Shown piece by piece: positions 54,605-64,000 of a stretch of 64,000 nucleotides of DNA (position 1 is the stretch's first letter; each line of letters opens with the position of its first letter). The notes under the pieces were generated by a model. The model saw nothing but the letters and a program-made list of their open reading frames with translations. It was not told where the DNA came from and did not search any database. A program made the translations under genes and the position numbers. Source of the stretch: Malus domestica (Eukaryota; Streptophyta; Magnoliopsida; Rosales; Rosaceae); contig NC_091671.1 in the NCBI RefSeq assembly GCF_042453785.1, forward strand, positions 37,711,001-37,775,000, given 5' to 3'.

Positions 54605-57600
54605 ATGTTAAGCAGCCACGATTCGCCTTATGGTTATGAAAAAATGCTCCTCGACATCACCACCACCACCCTCACCAGAGCCAAGATGAGATGGCGCATG
54701 GCCTACGCAGCAATATATGCTGTTCGGGCAATGCTTTCGCTTCCCAGAGAGCTTCTAAACAAGAGAAACAACTACAAAAAGGACCCCGAGATCTTGCACT
54801 CTTATTCTTACCCTGCACTGGACGTGAAACCAAGCACTGCCCACCAAGATATCAATACTGAAACTGATCGCCGTAGTTCCCTCCCCAACATTGAATTTGA
54901 TCATGCAGGACTCGTACAAATGGTGAAGGATAAAGACTTGGCTGCTCTAAATGAGTCTGGAGGAGTTATCGGCGTGGCCACTTCTCTTGGGACAAACCCT
55001 AAAAATGGAATTCATGGAAATGAGTTAGAAGTCAACAGAAGGCGTGAAATCTTTGGTTCAAACACCTACCACAGGCAGCCTCCAAAAGGGTTGCTCTACT
55101 TTGTCCTCGACGCTTTAAAAGACACAACAATTCTGATCCTATGTGTCTGTGCGGCACTTTCTCTCGGATTTGGAATCAAAGAGCATGGAGCGGATGAAGG
55201 CTGGTACGAGGGAGGGAGCATCTTTGTTGCTGTATTCATTGTCATTGTTGTCTCAGCTCTCAGTAACTTCAGACAAGAATTACAGTTCAACAAGTTGTCT
55301 AAAATCAGTAGCAACATCAAAGTTGAGGTATTTAGAGACAGACAAAGACAAGAAATCTCCATCTTTGATATTGTAGTTGGAGATGTTGTGGTTCTGAACA
55401 TGGGAGATCAAATACCTGCAGACGGATTGTTCTTAGATGGGTATTCCTTACAAGTGGACGAGTCAAGCATGACGGGAGAGAGTGACCATGTTGAAGTTGA
55501 TTCCACCGAGAACCCCTTCCTGTTCTCCGGTACAAAGGTGGTAGATGGCCATGCTCGAATGCTCGTCACATCAGTTGGGATGAACACCGCATGGGGAGAA
55601 ATGATGAGCTCAATATCGCAGGACTCAAATGAAAGAACACCATTACAAGCAAGGCTTGACAAACTAACCTCTTCTATTGGAAAGGTGGGCCTTGCAGTTG
55701 CCTTACTAGTTCTTGTGGTCTTGTTGATTCGTTACTTCACTGGTAACACAAAAGATGAGTATGGACATACGGAGTATAGTGGTAGCAACAAAGACATAGA
55801 TAGTGTGTTGAGCGGAGTAGTTCGCATTGTTTCCGCTGCAGTCACTATTGTGGTTGTGGCAATCCCGGAAGGTCTGCCCTTGGCCGTCACATTAACACTT
55901 GCTTACTCAATGAAAAGAATGATGAAAGATCAGGCTATGGTCAGAAAACTACAAGCTTGTGAGACGATGGGATCAGCAACCGTTATTTGTACTGACAAAA
56001 CAGGAACTTTGACAAAAAATGAAATGGAAGTGACTAAATTTTGTCTTGGCCAAGAAGAAATTGAAAAAGATAATTCAATCACACCAAATGTTTGTGAATT
56101 ATTTCATCAAGGAGTTGGCTTGAACACGACCGGAAGTGTTTACATACCTCTTTTAGGATCAAAACCTGAAATTTCTGGTAGTCCAACAGAGAAAGCAATT
56201 CTCTATTGGGCCGTTTCGGATTTGGGTATGGACATGGAAAAGTTGAAGCCTAGATATGACATTCTTCATGTTGAAACGTTCAACTCAGATAAGAAACGAA
56301 GTGGGGTTCTTATACAAAAGAAGGATGACAACACCATCCATGTGCACTGGAAAGGAGCTGCTGAGATGATAGTTGCAATGTGCTCGAGTTATTATGAAAC
56401 CAACGGAACTATAAAGTCCCTGAATGAAGAAGGGAGGTCAAAAATTGAGAATATAATCCAAGCCATGGCAGCTAAAAGCCTCCGGTGCATTGCTTTTGCT
56501 CATACTCAAATTTTAGAAAAAGAAATTGAATATAGCGACGATAACAAGACCCACCCAAAGCTGAAAGAAGATGGATTATTTTTGCTAGGGGTAGTTGGTC
56601 TCAAAGATCCATGCCGGGCAGGAGTCACCGATGCTGTGAGAATTTGCATGTCTGCAGGCGTGCAAATCAAAATGATTACTGGAGACAATGTTTTCACAGC
56701 TAAAGCTATAGCTACAGAATGTGGAATACTAAAGACTGAGGACGCAACAAATGGTGATCAAGTGATAGAAGGAGCAGAATTCCGAAACTACACACACGAA
56801 GAGAGAATGAAAAAGGTCAATCAAATTCGCGTGATGGCAAGATCTTCCCCGTTCGACAAGCTATTGATGGTGCAGTGTTTGAGGCAGAAAGGACATGTGG
56901 TTGCAGTCACAGGAGATGGCACAAATGATGCTCCTGCACTGAAAGAAGCTGATATAGGACTTTCCATGGGAATCCAAGGTACTGAGGTGGCAAAAGAAAG
57001 CTCAGACATCATCATCTTGGACGACAACTTCAATTCTGTGGCCACAGTTTTGAGGTGGGGGCGATGTGTTTATAACAATATACAGAAGTTCATCCAGTTT
57101 CAACTAACTGTTAACGTCGCAGCCCTAGTAATTAACTTTATCGCAGCAGTTTCATCTGGTGATGTTCCCCTAACAGCTGTTCAATTGCTGTGGGTGAATC
57201 TCATCATGGACACACTAGGCGCTCTCGCCCTTGCTACCGAGCGGCCGACAGATGAGCTAATGCAGAAGAAGCCTGTAGGTCGAAGTGCACCGCTCATAAC
57301 CAATATTATGTGGAGAAACCTTCTATGCCAAGCTCTATATCAAATAGCCATCCTCTTAACCTTGCAGTTCAGTGGCGATTCCATCTTCAATGTCACTGAT
57401 GCGGTGAATGATACTATGATTTTCAACACGTTCGTACTCTGTCAAATTTTCAACGAGTTCAACTCAAGGAGCATGGAGAAGCAGAATGTATTCAAAGGTA
57501 TTCACAGGAACAAACTGTTTATGGGCATTGTGGGGACAACCATCGTTCTTCAATTTGTGATGGTGGAGTTCCTGAAAAAGTTTGCAGATACAGAGAGGTT

Positions 57601-57742
57601 GACTTTGTTGCAATGGGTAACTTGTATCGGAATTGCAGCTGTATCATGGCCAATTGGTTGGATTGTGAAGTTGATGCCAGTTCCAGATGAACCATTCTTC
57701 AAAACTATCAAGAAGTTACTCAGATTCAAAAGGAATGTGTAA
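54605..57742 (+). CDS. Autoinhibited plasma-membrane-type calcium ATPase (ACA12/ACA13-like)
   Basis: A P2B calcium pump that exports Ca2+ from the cytosol, gated by calmodulin at its N-terminus. A single exon of 1045 codons, as in the intronless ACA12/13 clade (1017-1033 aa in Arabidopsis). The N-terminal basic amphipathic segment RAKMRWRMAYAAIYAVRAML (about residues 27-46) is the likely calmodulin-binding autoinhibitor. The actuator motif MTGES lies at 289-293, PEGLP in the fourth membrane helix at 421-425, the phosphorylated Asp of DKTGT at 464, a nucleotide-binding KGAAE near 585, and GDGTND at 770-775. Six C-terminal membrane helices follow, with LLWVNLIMDTLGALALA. All catalytic motifs are intact. 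A truncated duplicate lies 2 kb upstream, and a LINE sits 23 bp past its stop. Confidence 0.95.
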   Translation: MLSSHDSPYGYEKMLLDITTTTLTRAKMRWRMAYAAIYAVRAMLSLPRELLNKRNNYKKDPEILHSYSYPALDVKPSTAHQDINTETDRRSSLPNIEFDHAGLVQMVKDKDLAALNESGGVIGVATSLGTNPKNGIHGNELEVNRRREIFGSNTYHRQPPKGLLYFVLDALKDTTILILCVCAALSLGFGIKEHGADEGWYEGGSIFVAVFIVIVVSALSNFRQELQFNKLSKISSNIKVEVFRDRQRQEISIFDIVVGDVVVLNMGDQIPADGLFLDGYSLQVDESSMTGESDHVEVDSTENPFLFSGTKVVDGHARMLVTSVGMNTAWGEMMSSISQDSNERTPLQARLDKLTSSIGKVGLAVALLVLVVLLIRYFTGNTKDEYGHTEYSGSNKDIDSVLSGVVRIVSAAVTIVVVAIPEGLPLAVTLTLAYSMKRMMKDQAMVRKLQACETMGSATVICTDKTGTLTKNEMEVTKFCLGQEEIEKDNSITPNVCELFHQGVGLNTTGSVYIPLLGSKPEISGSPTEKAILYWAVSDLGMDMEKLKPRYDILHVETFNSDKKRSGVLIQKKDDNTIHVHWKGAAEMIVAMCSSYYETNGTIKSLNEEGRSKIENIIQAMAAKSLRCIAFAHTQILEKEIEYSDDNKTHPKLKEDGLFLLGVVGLKDPCRAGVTDAVRICMSAGVQIKMITGDNVFTAKAIATECGILKTEDATNGDQVIEGAEFRNYTHEERMKKVNQIRVMARSSPFDKLLMVQCLRQKGHVVAVTGDGTNDAPALKEADIGLSMGIQGTEVAKESSDIIILDDNFNSVATVLRWGRCVYNNIQKFIQFQLTVNVAALVINFIAAVSSGDVPLTAVQLLWVNLIMDTLGALALATERPTDELMQKKPVGRSAPLITNIMWRNLLCQALYQIAILLTLQFSGDSIFNVTDAVNDTMIFNTFVLCQIFNEFNSRSMEKQNVFKGIHRNKLFMGIVGTTIVLQFVMVEFLKKFADTERLTLLQWVTCIGIAAVSWPIGWIVKLMPVPDEPFFKTIKKLLRFKRNV

Positions 57743-57797
57743 GCATCTCGGGTTTAGACTGTAAGTTTTTTTTTTTTAAACCAAAGATAGAGATATA

Positions 57798-60700
57798 TTA
57801 AATACAAATGGAAATGTTTACATCCTGCACAAGAACATTAAACAGAAATTCAGGGCCAACATGGTCCCAGACAAAGTCCTTGCCTTCCTTAAAGACAAAC
57901 TTAGCCACAGAGTGAGCGGCACGATTTCGCTCCCTAGGCACAAAGCCAAACGTCAGAGACGTTAGTCTCCGGGCTAGTACCTCAATATCGCCAAGAATGC
58001 ATTCAAAGCTACAGTTAGGGGCAGTCCCCTTATTGATCATCAGAATGACAGTTTTTGCATCTGCTTCCACAAAGACATTCTCAAATCCGTATTCAGTACA
58101 GTATTGCAAACCTGTACGGATAGCATGTGCCTCTGCAGCAGCCGCGCAGTGGAAAGTGCTGGTGCCCGAGCCTCCCGCCGCATGGAGAATGCCAGCGAAA
58201 TCTCTGATAACCCATCCCGCTCCGGCTCTGAAGGACGCACTGCACCAGGATGCGTCGGTATTGAGCTTGAAAGTTCCAAACTGCGGCTTTTCCCATAGAA
58301 CAGGCATCATCGGAGGAGATTTTAGGGGCCGTACTGCACCCTCATCCAAAGAACCATGATTCATAGCTTCCCTGTACTCACCGATGTTCTTCCTCCAAAC
58401 AGTTAGGATTTCATTTGGTTGGCAGTGTGACCCTTTGAACACCACATCATTTCTGTTTTTCCATATCCGCCAAAGCCCAAACGCAAATTCTTGCATGATA
58501 GCCTCTGCGTCCTCTCTATCTTTAATACTAGTGCAGAAGATATTCCAGCTATCTAAAAAATCAGCACCGATCAATTCAATGGAGTTGAGATGTAGTGGGG
58601 AACAAAACCAGAGGCGGTGGCTGAGGTCACATTTAAAAAATAGGTGATTTTCAGATTCGTCAACCAAGTTGCATACCCCGCAGACATTGTCGATCCGCAT
58701 ATGTTGTCTTTTTAGATTGTGACGAACAGCAAGGGCATTATTACAGCATCTCCATATGAAGAACTTGATTTTGTTGGGAACTTGAAGGTTCCAAATACCT
58801 TTCCAAACCTGATTGGTGTTATGGTGCATGCTAGGGACTCATCGCCATTTTTTTCCCAAAGCTCCGTTCTCCAGTAAACTAACAGCAACCCCGTAACCGG
58901 TTTTAACCGAGTAGCTTCCATCGACGGTGTGGTGCCACACAAGTCTATCACAGCAGCCAAATTTACTTAAGGGGATGCTAAGTATGTGTTTTGTATCCTC
59001 CGAACTGAAGCCTTGCAGGATGACTTCACTCTTCCATGACCTGGAGTTGGGCTCAATCAAATCATTAACCATAGTTTCTTGCAGGCAGTCTCTCGGCTTT
59101 ACCAAAAAGGTGGTGGGTTTCGGGAACCACGGGTCGTCCCGGATGTTAATCTTAGTGCCATCTCCCACCCGCCACCTGATTCCATGTTGAAGCACCCTTC
59201 GAGCTTCGAAGATACCTTTCCATCCCCACGATGTGTTTTTACCCTTTCCTGCCTCCCTAAAGGTTTTCTCCGGGAAGTATTTTTCTCTTAGCACAGAGGC
59301 TAAGAAAGACGACGGGTTCTGGACAATTCTCCAACCGATCTTAGCCAGGAAAGCAAGATTGAAACATTGTATGTCTTTAAAGCCAAGTCCGCCCAACTTT
59401 TTGTGCCTCATTAATCGATCCCATGAGATCCAGTGAACTCCCTTCTTTTGGTCATTTCCTCTCCACCAATAATTCCGTATAGCCCTCTCCACATCCCTGC
59501 AAACCCCGATGGGGAGCTTAAAACAACTCATGGCGTAGTTGGGCAGTGCCATGGCTACCGCCTTAACGAGGACCTCTTTGCCGGCATGGGACAGGAATTG
59601 CTCAGACCATCCCGCTAGTCTAGCCTCAATCTTATCCCGGACCTCAGCAAACACTACTTTTTTGGACATGCCAAAATCAGATTGTAGCCCTAGGTATTTC
59701 CCAAAGCCCATCCTACAGTGGATGCCCAAAGTTTCCCCAATTTTCTTCTTATTTCTTTTCGATGTTGTGGATCCAAATAAAAGAGAGCTCTTGTCCAGAT
59801 TTATGTTCTGCCCCGAGCCATTTGCATAAACATTCAGAACATCCACCATCCCTTGAGCCTCCTCCACAGTGGCGTGCCCAAAAAGCACAGAGTCATCCGC
59901 AAAGAAGAGGTGGGATAGGGGGTTACCACTTGGTGTCAGCTTGATACCGTGTAGGGATCCGCGTTCCATGCTTCTTCTGATTAGCGAAGAGAATCCTTCG
60001 GTACATAAGAGAAACAGAAAAGGGGATAATGGGTCACCTTGTCGAAGCCCCCTCTCAAGATGGATATGGCCCGTCGGAGAACCATTAATGAGAATACTGA
60101 AGGAGACAGAAGAGATGCATTCCTTTATATGATCGCAGAACATAGGCGTAAAACCCAATTTGACCATCATGGAAAGAAGGAAGTTCCATTCCACCCGGTC
60201 GTACGCTTTGGCCATGTCCAACTTTATGGCCATTCCTTCTTGGTTCCCTTTCTTTTGGTGAAGCAGAGAGTGAAAAATTTCATGCACCACTAGGATGTTG
60301 TCTTGTATTTGTTTCCCAGCAATGAAAGCGGATTGATATTCTCCAATTATTTTCGGCATCACAGACTTTAGCCTGTTAGTCAATATCTTGGCAATGATCT
60401 TATAAATAACGTTGCATAGCGCAATAGGCCTGAATTGCGCCATACTCTTTGGACATTTCACCTTTGGGATGAGAACCAAATTGGTGTGGTTTAGCTTCCT
60501 CAACAGTTTCCCCGAGTGCCAGAAGGCATTGACAACCAAAGTCACATCCTTACCCACAATCTCCCAATGATCCTTATAGAAACATCCGGTGAAGCCGTCG
60601 GGCCCCGGGACTCTCGTAGGTGGAATTTGGAAGGCTGCCTCCATAATTTCACTGTCTGTGATCGGAGCCGTCAGAAGCCGGTTGTCATCATTACTAACTC

Positions 60701-61952
60701 TATTCTCCATGCACTCCGTTATCTCTCCAATATGACTCGGCCTAGAGGATTGAAACAAGCCAGTAAAGTAGGAAGAAGCAATATCACAGATTTCCTTTTC
60801 ATCCTCGTGCCAAACTCCGTGATGGTCCTCTAGCCCTTTGATCTTATTGTGCTTTCTTCTTCTCACAGTTTGTGCATGAAAGAATTTAGTGTTCTTTTCA
60901 CCCTTTTTTAACCATTGAATTCTGGATTTCAATTTCCAGTAGGCTTCTTCTTCCTTGTAAGCAGCTCGTAATTCTTTCTCCTTTATCTTTATTTGGTCGG
61001 AAGCAAACTGATTGGACTCATAAGCCCTCCGGATCTCCACCTTCAGTTGGTCAATAACCTTCTTAGAGTTTCTACCCTTGCCTCTATACCACTCCTTTAA
61101 GCTCCTTCTTAGTGTTTTCATTTTTTCACATAAACGAAAGGCATGGGAGCCTCCCGAAATACATTTCCAGTCTCTGGACACACGGTCGCGACAGTCTTCC
61201 ATTTTGCTCCACCGTGAGTCAAAGGCGAATTTCCGTCATCTCCACACCCTCATTTTTTCAGTGAAGAGGATCAGCATTACGTGATCAGATCCGTCGAGGG
61301 TGACGTGCTTGATTGTGGTGTCAGGGTAGAGATCGGACCAACCTGGGGTAGCAAGCCCGCGATCCAACCTCTGTTGGATGGGAAGTGAGTCACGATTGTT
61401 CCTCCAAGTGAATGGGTAGCCTTCAAAACCCAAGTCCAGAAGCTCGTTCCTCGCCACGAAATCTCTGAAATCCCTCAAACTGGAGATAGACCTTATGTTG
61501 CCGCCTTCCTTCTCATCGTTGCACAAGATGTCGTTGAAATCACCAATGAGGAGGCAATGGTTATCATCATAATTGATCCTCTTGCTGAGATTCTTCCATT
61601 GCTCCATTCGTCTCCGTTCATCCGTACTGGCGTAAATGGCAAAAAGTCTCCAGTGGTGGTTGATGGTTGCATCCCAAACCTTGACTTCAATCATGAACTC
61701 CTCTGATTTTACAAGCATGATTTGTGACTCATCTTTCCAGAGGACACAGAGTCCGCCACCGATGCCTTTTGGCTCCACAGCGAACATAAAATTCATATCT
61801 AACCTTCTTTTTAGAAACTCATAGCGACTGCTTTTGTTTTTCGTTTCAAGCAGGATCACTATGTCGGGGGTATGACGCCGGTTCTGTTCCAACAAATTGT
61901 CAACTGTCAGGTCACCCCCGATACCCTGGCAGTTCCAAACGATTAGCTTCAT
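57798..61952 (-). pseudogene. LINE ORF2: endonuclease, reverse transcriptase, RNase H (two stops)
   Basis: One frame of about 1384 codons encodes the retrotransposition enzyme. The apurinic-type endonuclease is at residues 1 to about 230 (MKLIVWNCQGIGG, LLIGDFNDIL, SDHVML). The RT domain carries FADD at about 684-687 (nt 59892-59903). A zf-RVT segment with CGVCNLVDES follows, and a C-terminal plant-type RNase H contains NTDAS near 1231. TGA codons at 61236-61238 (codon 239, just after the endonuclease) and 58839-58841 (codon 1038) interrupt it. No frameshift is present; all three parts share the frame. As it stands the copy cannot make the full enzyme. Confidence 0.88.
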
Positions 61953-63799
61953 GGATTCTTAGGAGACCCATCTAGGCTGGTCTCATCCACCTCTGGAATA
62001 AGGTTTTTCCTTGGCCGGTTCTTCCTTGGTTCCCATTGTGGGTTGGACGTGAAACTGTCTCCCTCGTGACGCCCTCGTTTCTTCCCACTCTGTTCTTTCA
62101 TCACAGCTTCGATGATGGGAGCTAATTCGAATGGGTCATCGTTCACCTCCTTGTTGTTATCCGAGTTATTTCCTTGGTCCCCCTCCCTGATATTGACTTC
62201 CTCTCTTGTAAGAGTGCCTCTGTCTAAGTCCTCTACCTGGTTCGGAAAGGAGTTAAGGTCGATACCTTGACTGTGCCCAGGAGGCGTCTCCAGAGTCTTG
62301 TTCGTGATGTCCTCCTCTTGGAGTTCGAACAGCACCACATGTTCCGCTCCAGTAGCAAGAACTCCTCCAGGTCCAATTAATCCGGCGTCGAAAGCAGCTT
62401 CCCTTGCCATTCGCGCACCTTCCTCTTCCTCCCGTTTAGTTTGAAGTCTATCATTTGCCTTGGATTCTCCAGTACGTTGTTTGTTAGTGGACCATTTAGG
62501 CTTGTTGGGCGATATAGCCGTGTCAGTCACCTCTTCCACCATCGTAGAGAGACAGATGTTCCCACTCGGGGTTTTAGAGCCACTAAAAGGTGTTTGGCCT
62601 CCCATGCCGGATCCAGCTGATGATCTTCCAGATCTCCACCCACCATATGCCTCTTCACTCCGTTCCTGTTTGTAACTTTCTGAGCTTCGTCGCCCACCAT
62701 TTGAGCCAAAAGAAGTTCTACTGCGTGAGGCATTCCCTAATAAATTTCCCCGTAGGTCTGTAGTAGCGTCCAACCCACGAAATGCCCATTCTTCGTCATT
62801 CTCCTCACTGATCATACAATCAGACTCTTCGCCTTTCTTTGAGGGTTTACAAGTGCTGGTGGTATGTCCAAGTAATCCACAGTTTAGACAGTACTTCGGT
62901 AGAGCTTCGTATTTGAAGTCAACCCAAACTTTCCCTTCGTCTGGAAAGTTAACAAAAGTTCCCCGCATGAGGGGTTCCCGGACATTGAATCTAACCTTCA
63001 CTCGAAGGAATCTACCAATGCAATCCCGACTCCCTGATTTATCGACCTTACGCACGGTCCCAATCAATCCCCCGATAGTTTCTGCGACCGCTTTCCTCAT
63101 GTTCAGAACAGGAACATTGTGGATTTGGGTCCAGAATGTGCCCAGGTTGAGTGGCGTCCATTTATTTAGCCCAGGCTCTGATCTGTCAGCTACCATGACC
63201 AAATCCTGTTTAAAGACCCAGGGTTGCTCAACATCCAAGACTCTCTGTATATCACGTTGGCTGGCAAATCTGGCAAGGAATCTGCGATCCCCAATGTCTC
63301 TGATGGAGACTCCATCCCTGCCTCGCCACAAGGACATGAAACAGTCAATAAACACTTCGCCCTTCACCTCCTTGCAGGTCAGCACTTCAGCAATCATGGT
63401 GTATTGGAACCCCAGTAAAGCCCTTTTTACATCATTTCTTTCAATGTTGACACCCCCAAGCTCCTTCTCAGACAGCCGCAACTTGGACCCAAAACGATTC
63501 CCCAATTCATCCATCTCACCTGTCTTACTCATAGGAATACCCCGCCGGAACCCCTTAACGTGGGCCCTTCTTACTACACCAGTAGATTCTACTGATATCA
63601 AGATTTCAGACACGCAGCCCCAATTCCGAAAATCACCGACCCAAATCCGCACGAAGCGGAATCTAGGCAGATCCAGCACAATATCCCATTGCCCAGTTGA
63701 TGCACACCAAAAGCATTTTACCAGCTGACAGCGACACAAAGAAAGAGCAATTACCCGGAGGTGTGGTAACAGTAGCGAAGGGCCAGGGATCTGGCGCAC
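61949..63799 (-). CDS. LINE ORF1: RNA-binding protein with DUF4283 and CCHC zinc knuckle
   Basis: Up to 616 aa. The open frame starts at 63799, but a likelier start is the Met at residue 90 (about 63532, MSKTGEMDELGNRF), where family-like sequence begins. A DUF4283-type domain follows (SLWRGRDGVSIRDIGDRRFL to TFWTQIHNVPVLNMRKAVAE). A zinc knuckle, CLNCGLLGHTTSTC, is near residue 310. A Ser/Arg/Gly-rich region and a charged tail with basic KNRPRKN complete it. Such proteins package LINE RNA. Its stop codon overlaps the ORF2 start as ATGA (61949-61952). The ORF is intact. Confidence 0.85.
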   Translation of the reverse strand: MRQIPGPSLLLPHLRVIALSLCRCQLVKCFWCASTGQWDIVLDLPRFRFVRIWVGDFRNWGCVSEILISVESTGVVRRAHVKGFRRGIPMSKTGEMDELGNRFGSKLRLSEKELGGVNIERNDVKRALLGFQYTMIAEVLTCKEVKGEVFIDCFMSLWRGRDGVSIRDIGDRRFLARFASQRDIQRVLDVEQPWVFKQDLVMVADRSEPGLNKWTPLNLGTFWTQIHNVPVLNMRKAVAETIGGLIGTVRKVDKSGSRDCIGRFLRVKVRFNVREPLMRGTFVNFPDEGKVWVDFKYEALPKYCLNCGLLGHTTSTCKPSKKGEESDCMISEENDEEWAFRGLDATTDLRGNLLGNASRSRTSFGSNGGRRSSESYKQERSEEAYGGWRSGRSSAGSGMGGQTPFSGSKTPSGNICLSTMVEEVTDTAISPNKPKWSTNKQRTGESKANDRLQTKREEEEGARMAREAAFDAGLIGPGGVLATGAEHVVLFELQEEDITNKTLETPPGHSQGIDLNSFPNQVEDLDRGTLTREEVNIREGDQGNNSDNNKEVNDDPFELAPIIEAVMKEQSGKKRGRHEGDSFTSNPQWEPRKNRPRKNLIPEVDETSLDGSPKNP

Positions 63800-64000
63800 A
63801 GAGATTGTCAGTCAGACCCAGCACCCAATCCAACTTGACTCCATCAGGCCTCAGATTTGCTTACAGGAGAGTAAACTCGAAGATCCCACAAGTCCACGCG
63901 GGTTTCGACGGAGTCGGTGGGGATATGGAAGATCTGCGGCAGCTCAGGACCAGCCAAAAAAACCCTAACAAAAACCCTCCTTGTGAGGGACAAATCGCCG

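Larger units (their letters stand above)
57766..64000 (-). mobile_element. L1-type LINE retrotransposon, near full length
   Basis: Minus-strand non-LTR element with ORF1 (RNA-binding), ORF2 (endonuclease, RT, RNase H) and a poly-A tail (T-run at 57766-57777 on the plus strand). The 5' leader (63800-64000) runs off the window, so the full length and the target duplication cannot be checked. Only two nonsense codons are visible in ORF2, indicating a fairly young copy. It is inserted just behind the ATPase stop codon, in opposite orientation. Confidence 0.92.

Noticed and set aside
62853..63728. 291-codon plus-strand frame opposite LINE ORF1
   Set aside because: It is complementary to conserved ORF1 domains and is explained by codon bias of the real strand.

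Overview
The window is plant nuclear DNA, almost certainly from a woody eudicot. Genes carry GT-AG introns, intergenic DNA is AT-rich, and plant-specific families are present: the vitamin E/plastoquinone methyltransferase VTE3, a cyclophilin-RS protein, a calmodulin-like protein and a plant P2B calcium ATPase. The mix of transposons with an endogenous florendovirus-like pararetrovirus resembles Rosaceae (apple/pear type). That placement is my inference and was not tested by a search. Only five loci look like intact host genes. Most of the rest is transposable elements, many of which I could delimit exactly by target-site duplications (TSDs).

Layout. 1-3300: duplicated non-coding DNA, one copy interrupted by an 876-bp hAT-type element. 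3340-11640: a decayed endogenous pararetrovirus, with a TATA box, a poly(A) signal and a tRNA-Met primer site, then a broken polyprotein (movement protein, coat, protease, RT, RNase H) and a second ORF broken only by stop codons. 13583-15439: VTE3 (+, 3 coding exons). 16438-20383: a 670-aa cyclophilin-RS gene (-, 13 coding exons), convergent with VTE3. 22336-28204: a 5.9-kb Mutator-like element (MULE) with ~240-bp inverted termini and a decayed FAR1-like transposase, with a second 1.4-kb MULE nested inside. 29620-30573: a calmodulin-like gene. 31192-31794: an intronless conserved Cys-rich protein of unknown function.

33064-44268 is an 11.2-kb composite of two LTR retroelements in opposite orientation, flanked by CTTTG repeats. 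The left element encodes only gag-protease. The right one carries fused fragments of host genes (VAMP72, ribosomal protein P1, ANP32-like LRR). The composite sits inside one copy of an older tandem duplication (about 32082-46400). 47000-50500: SINEs, MITEs and tandem repeats. 52374-57742: an N-terminal calcium-ATPase fragment, then a complete intronless ACA12/13-type calcium ATPase, with three related Mutator-type MITEs between them. 57766-64000: a nearly full-length L1-type LINE on the minus strand, inserted 23 bp beyond the ATPase stop codon.

The host genes do not form a functional cluster. VTE3 acts in chloroplast prenylquinone synthesis, the cyclophilin-RS protein in nuclear speckles and splicing, and the CML and ACA proteins in calcium signalling and extrusion. 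Coordinates and splice sites were worked out by hand. All coding-exon phases of the spliced genes sum correctly.
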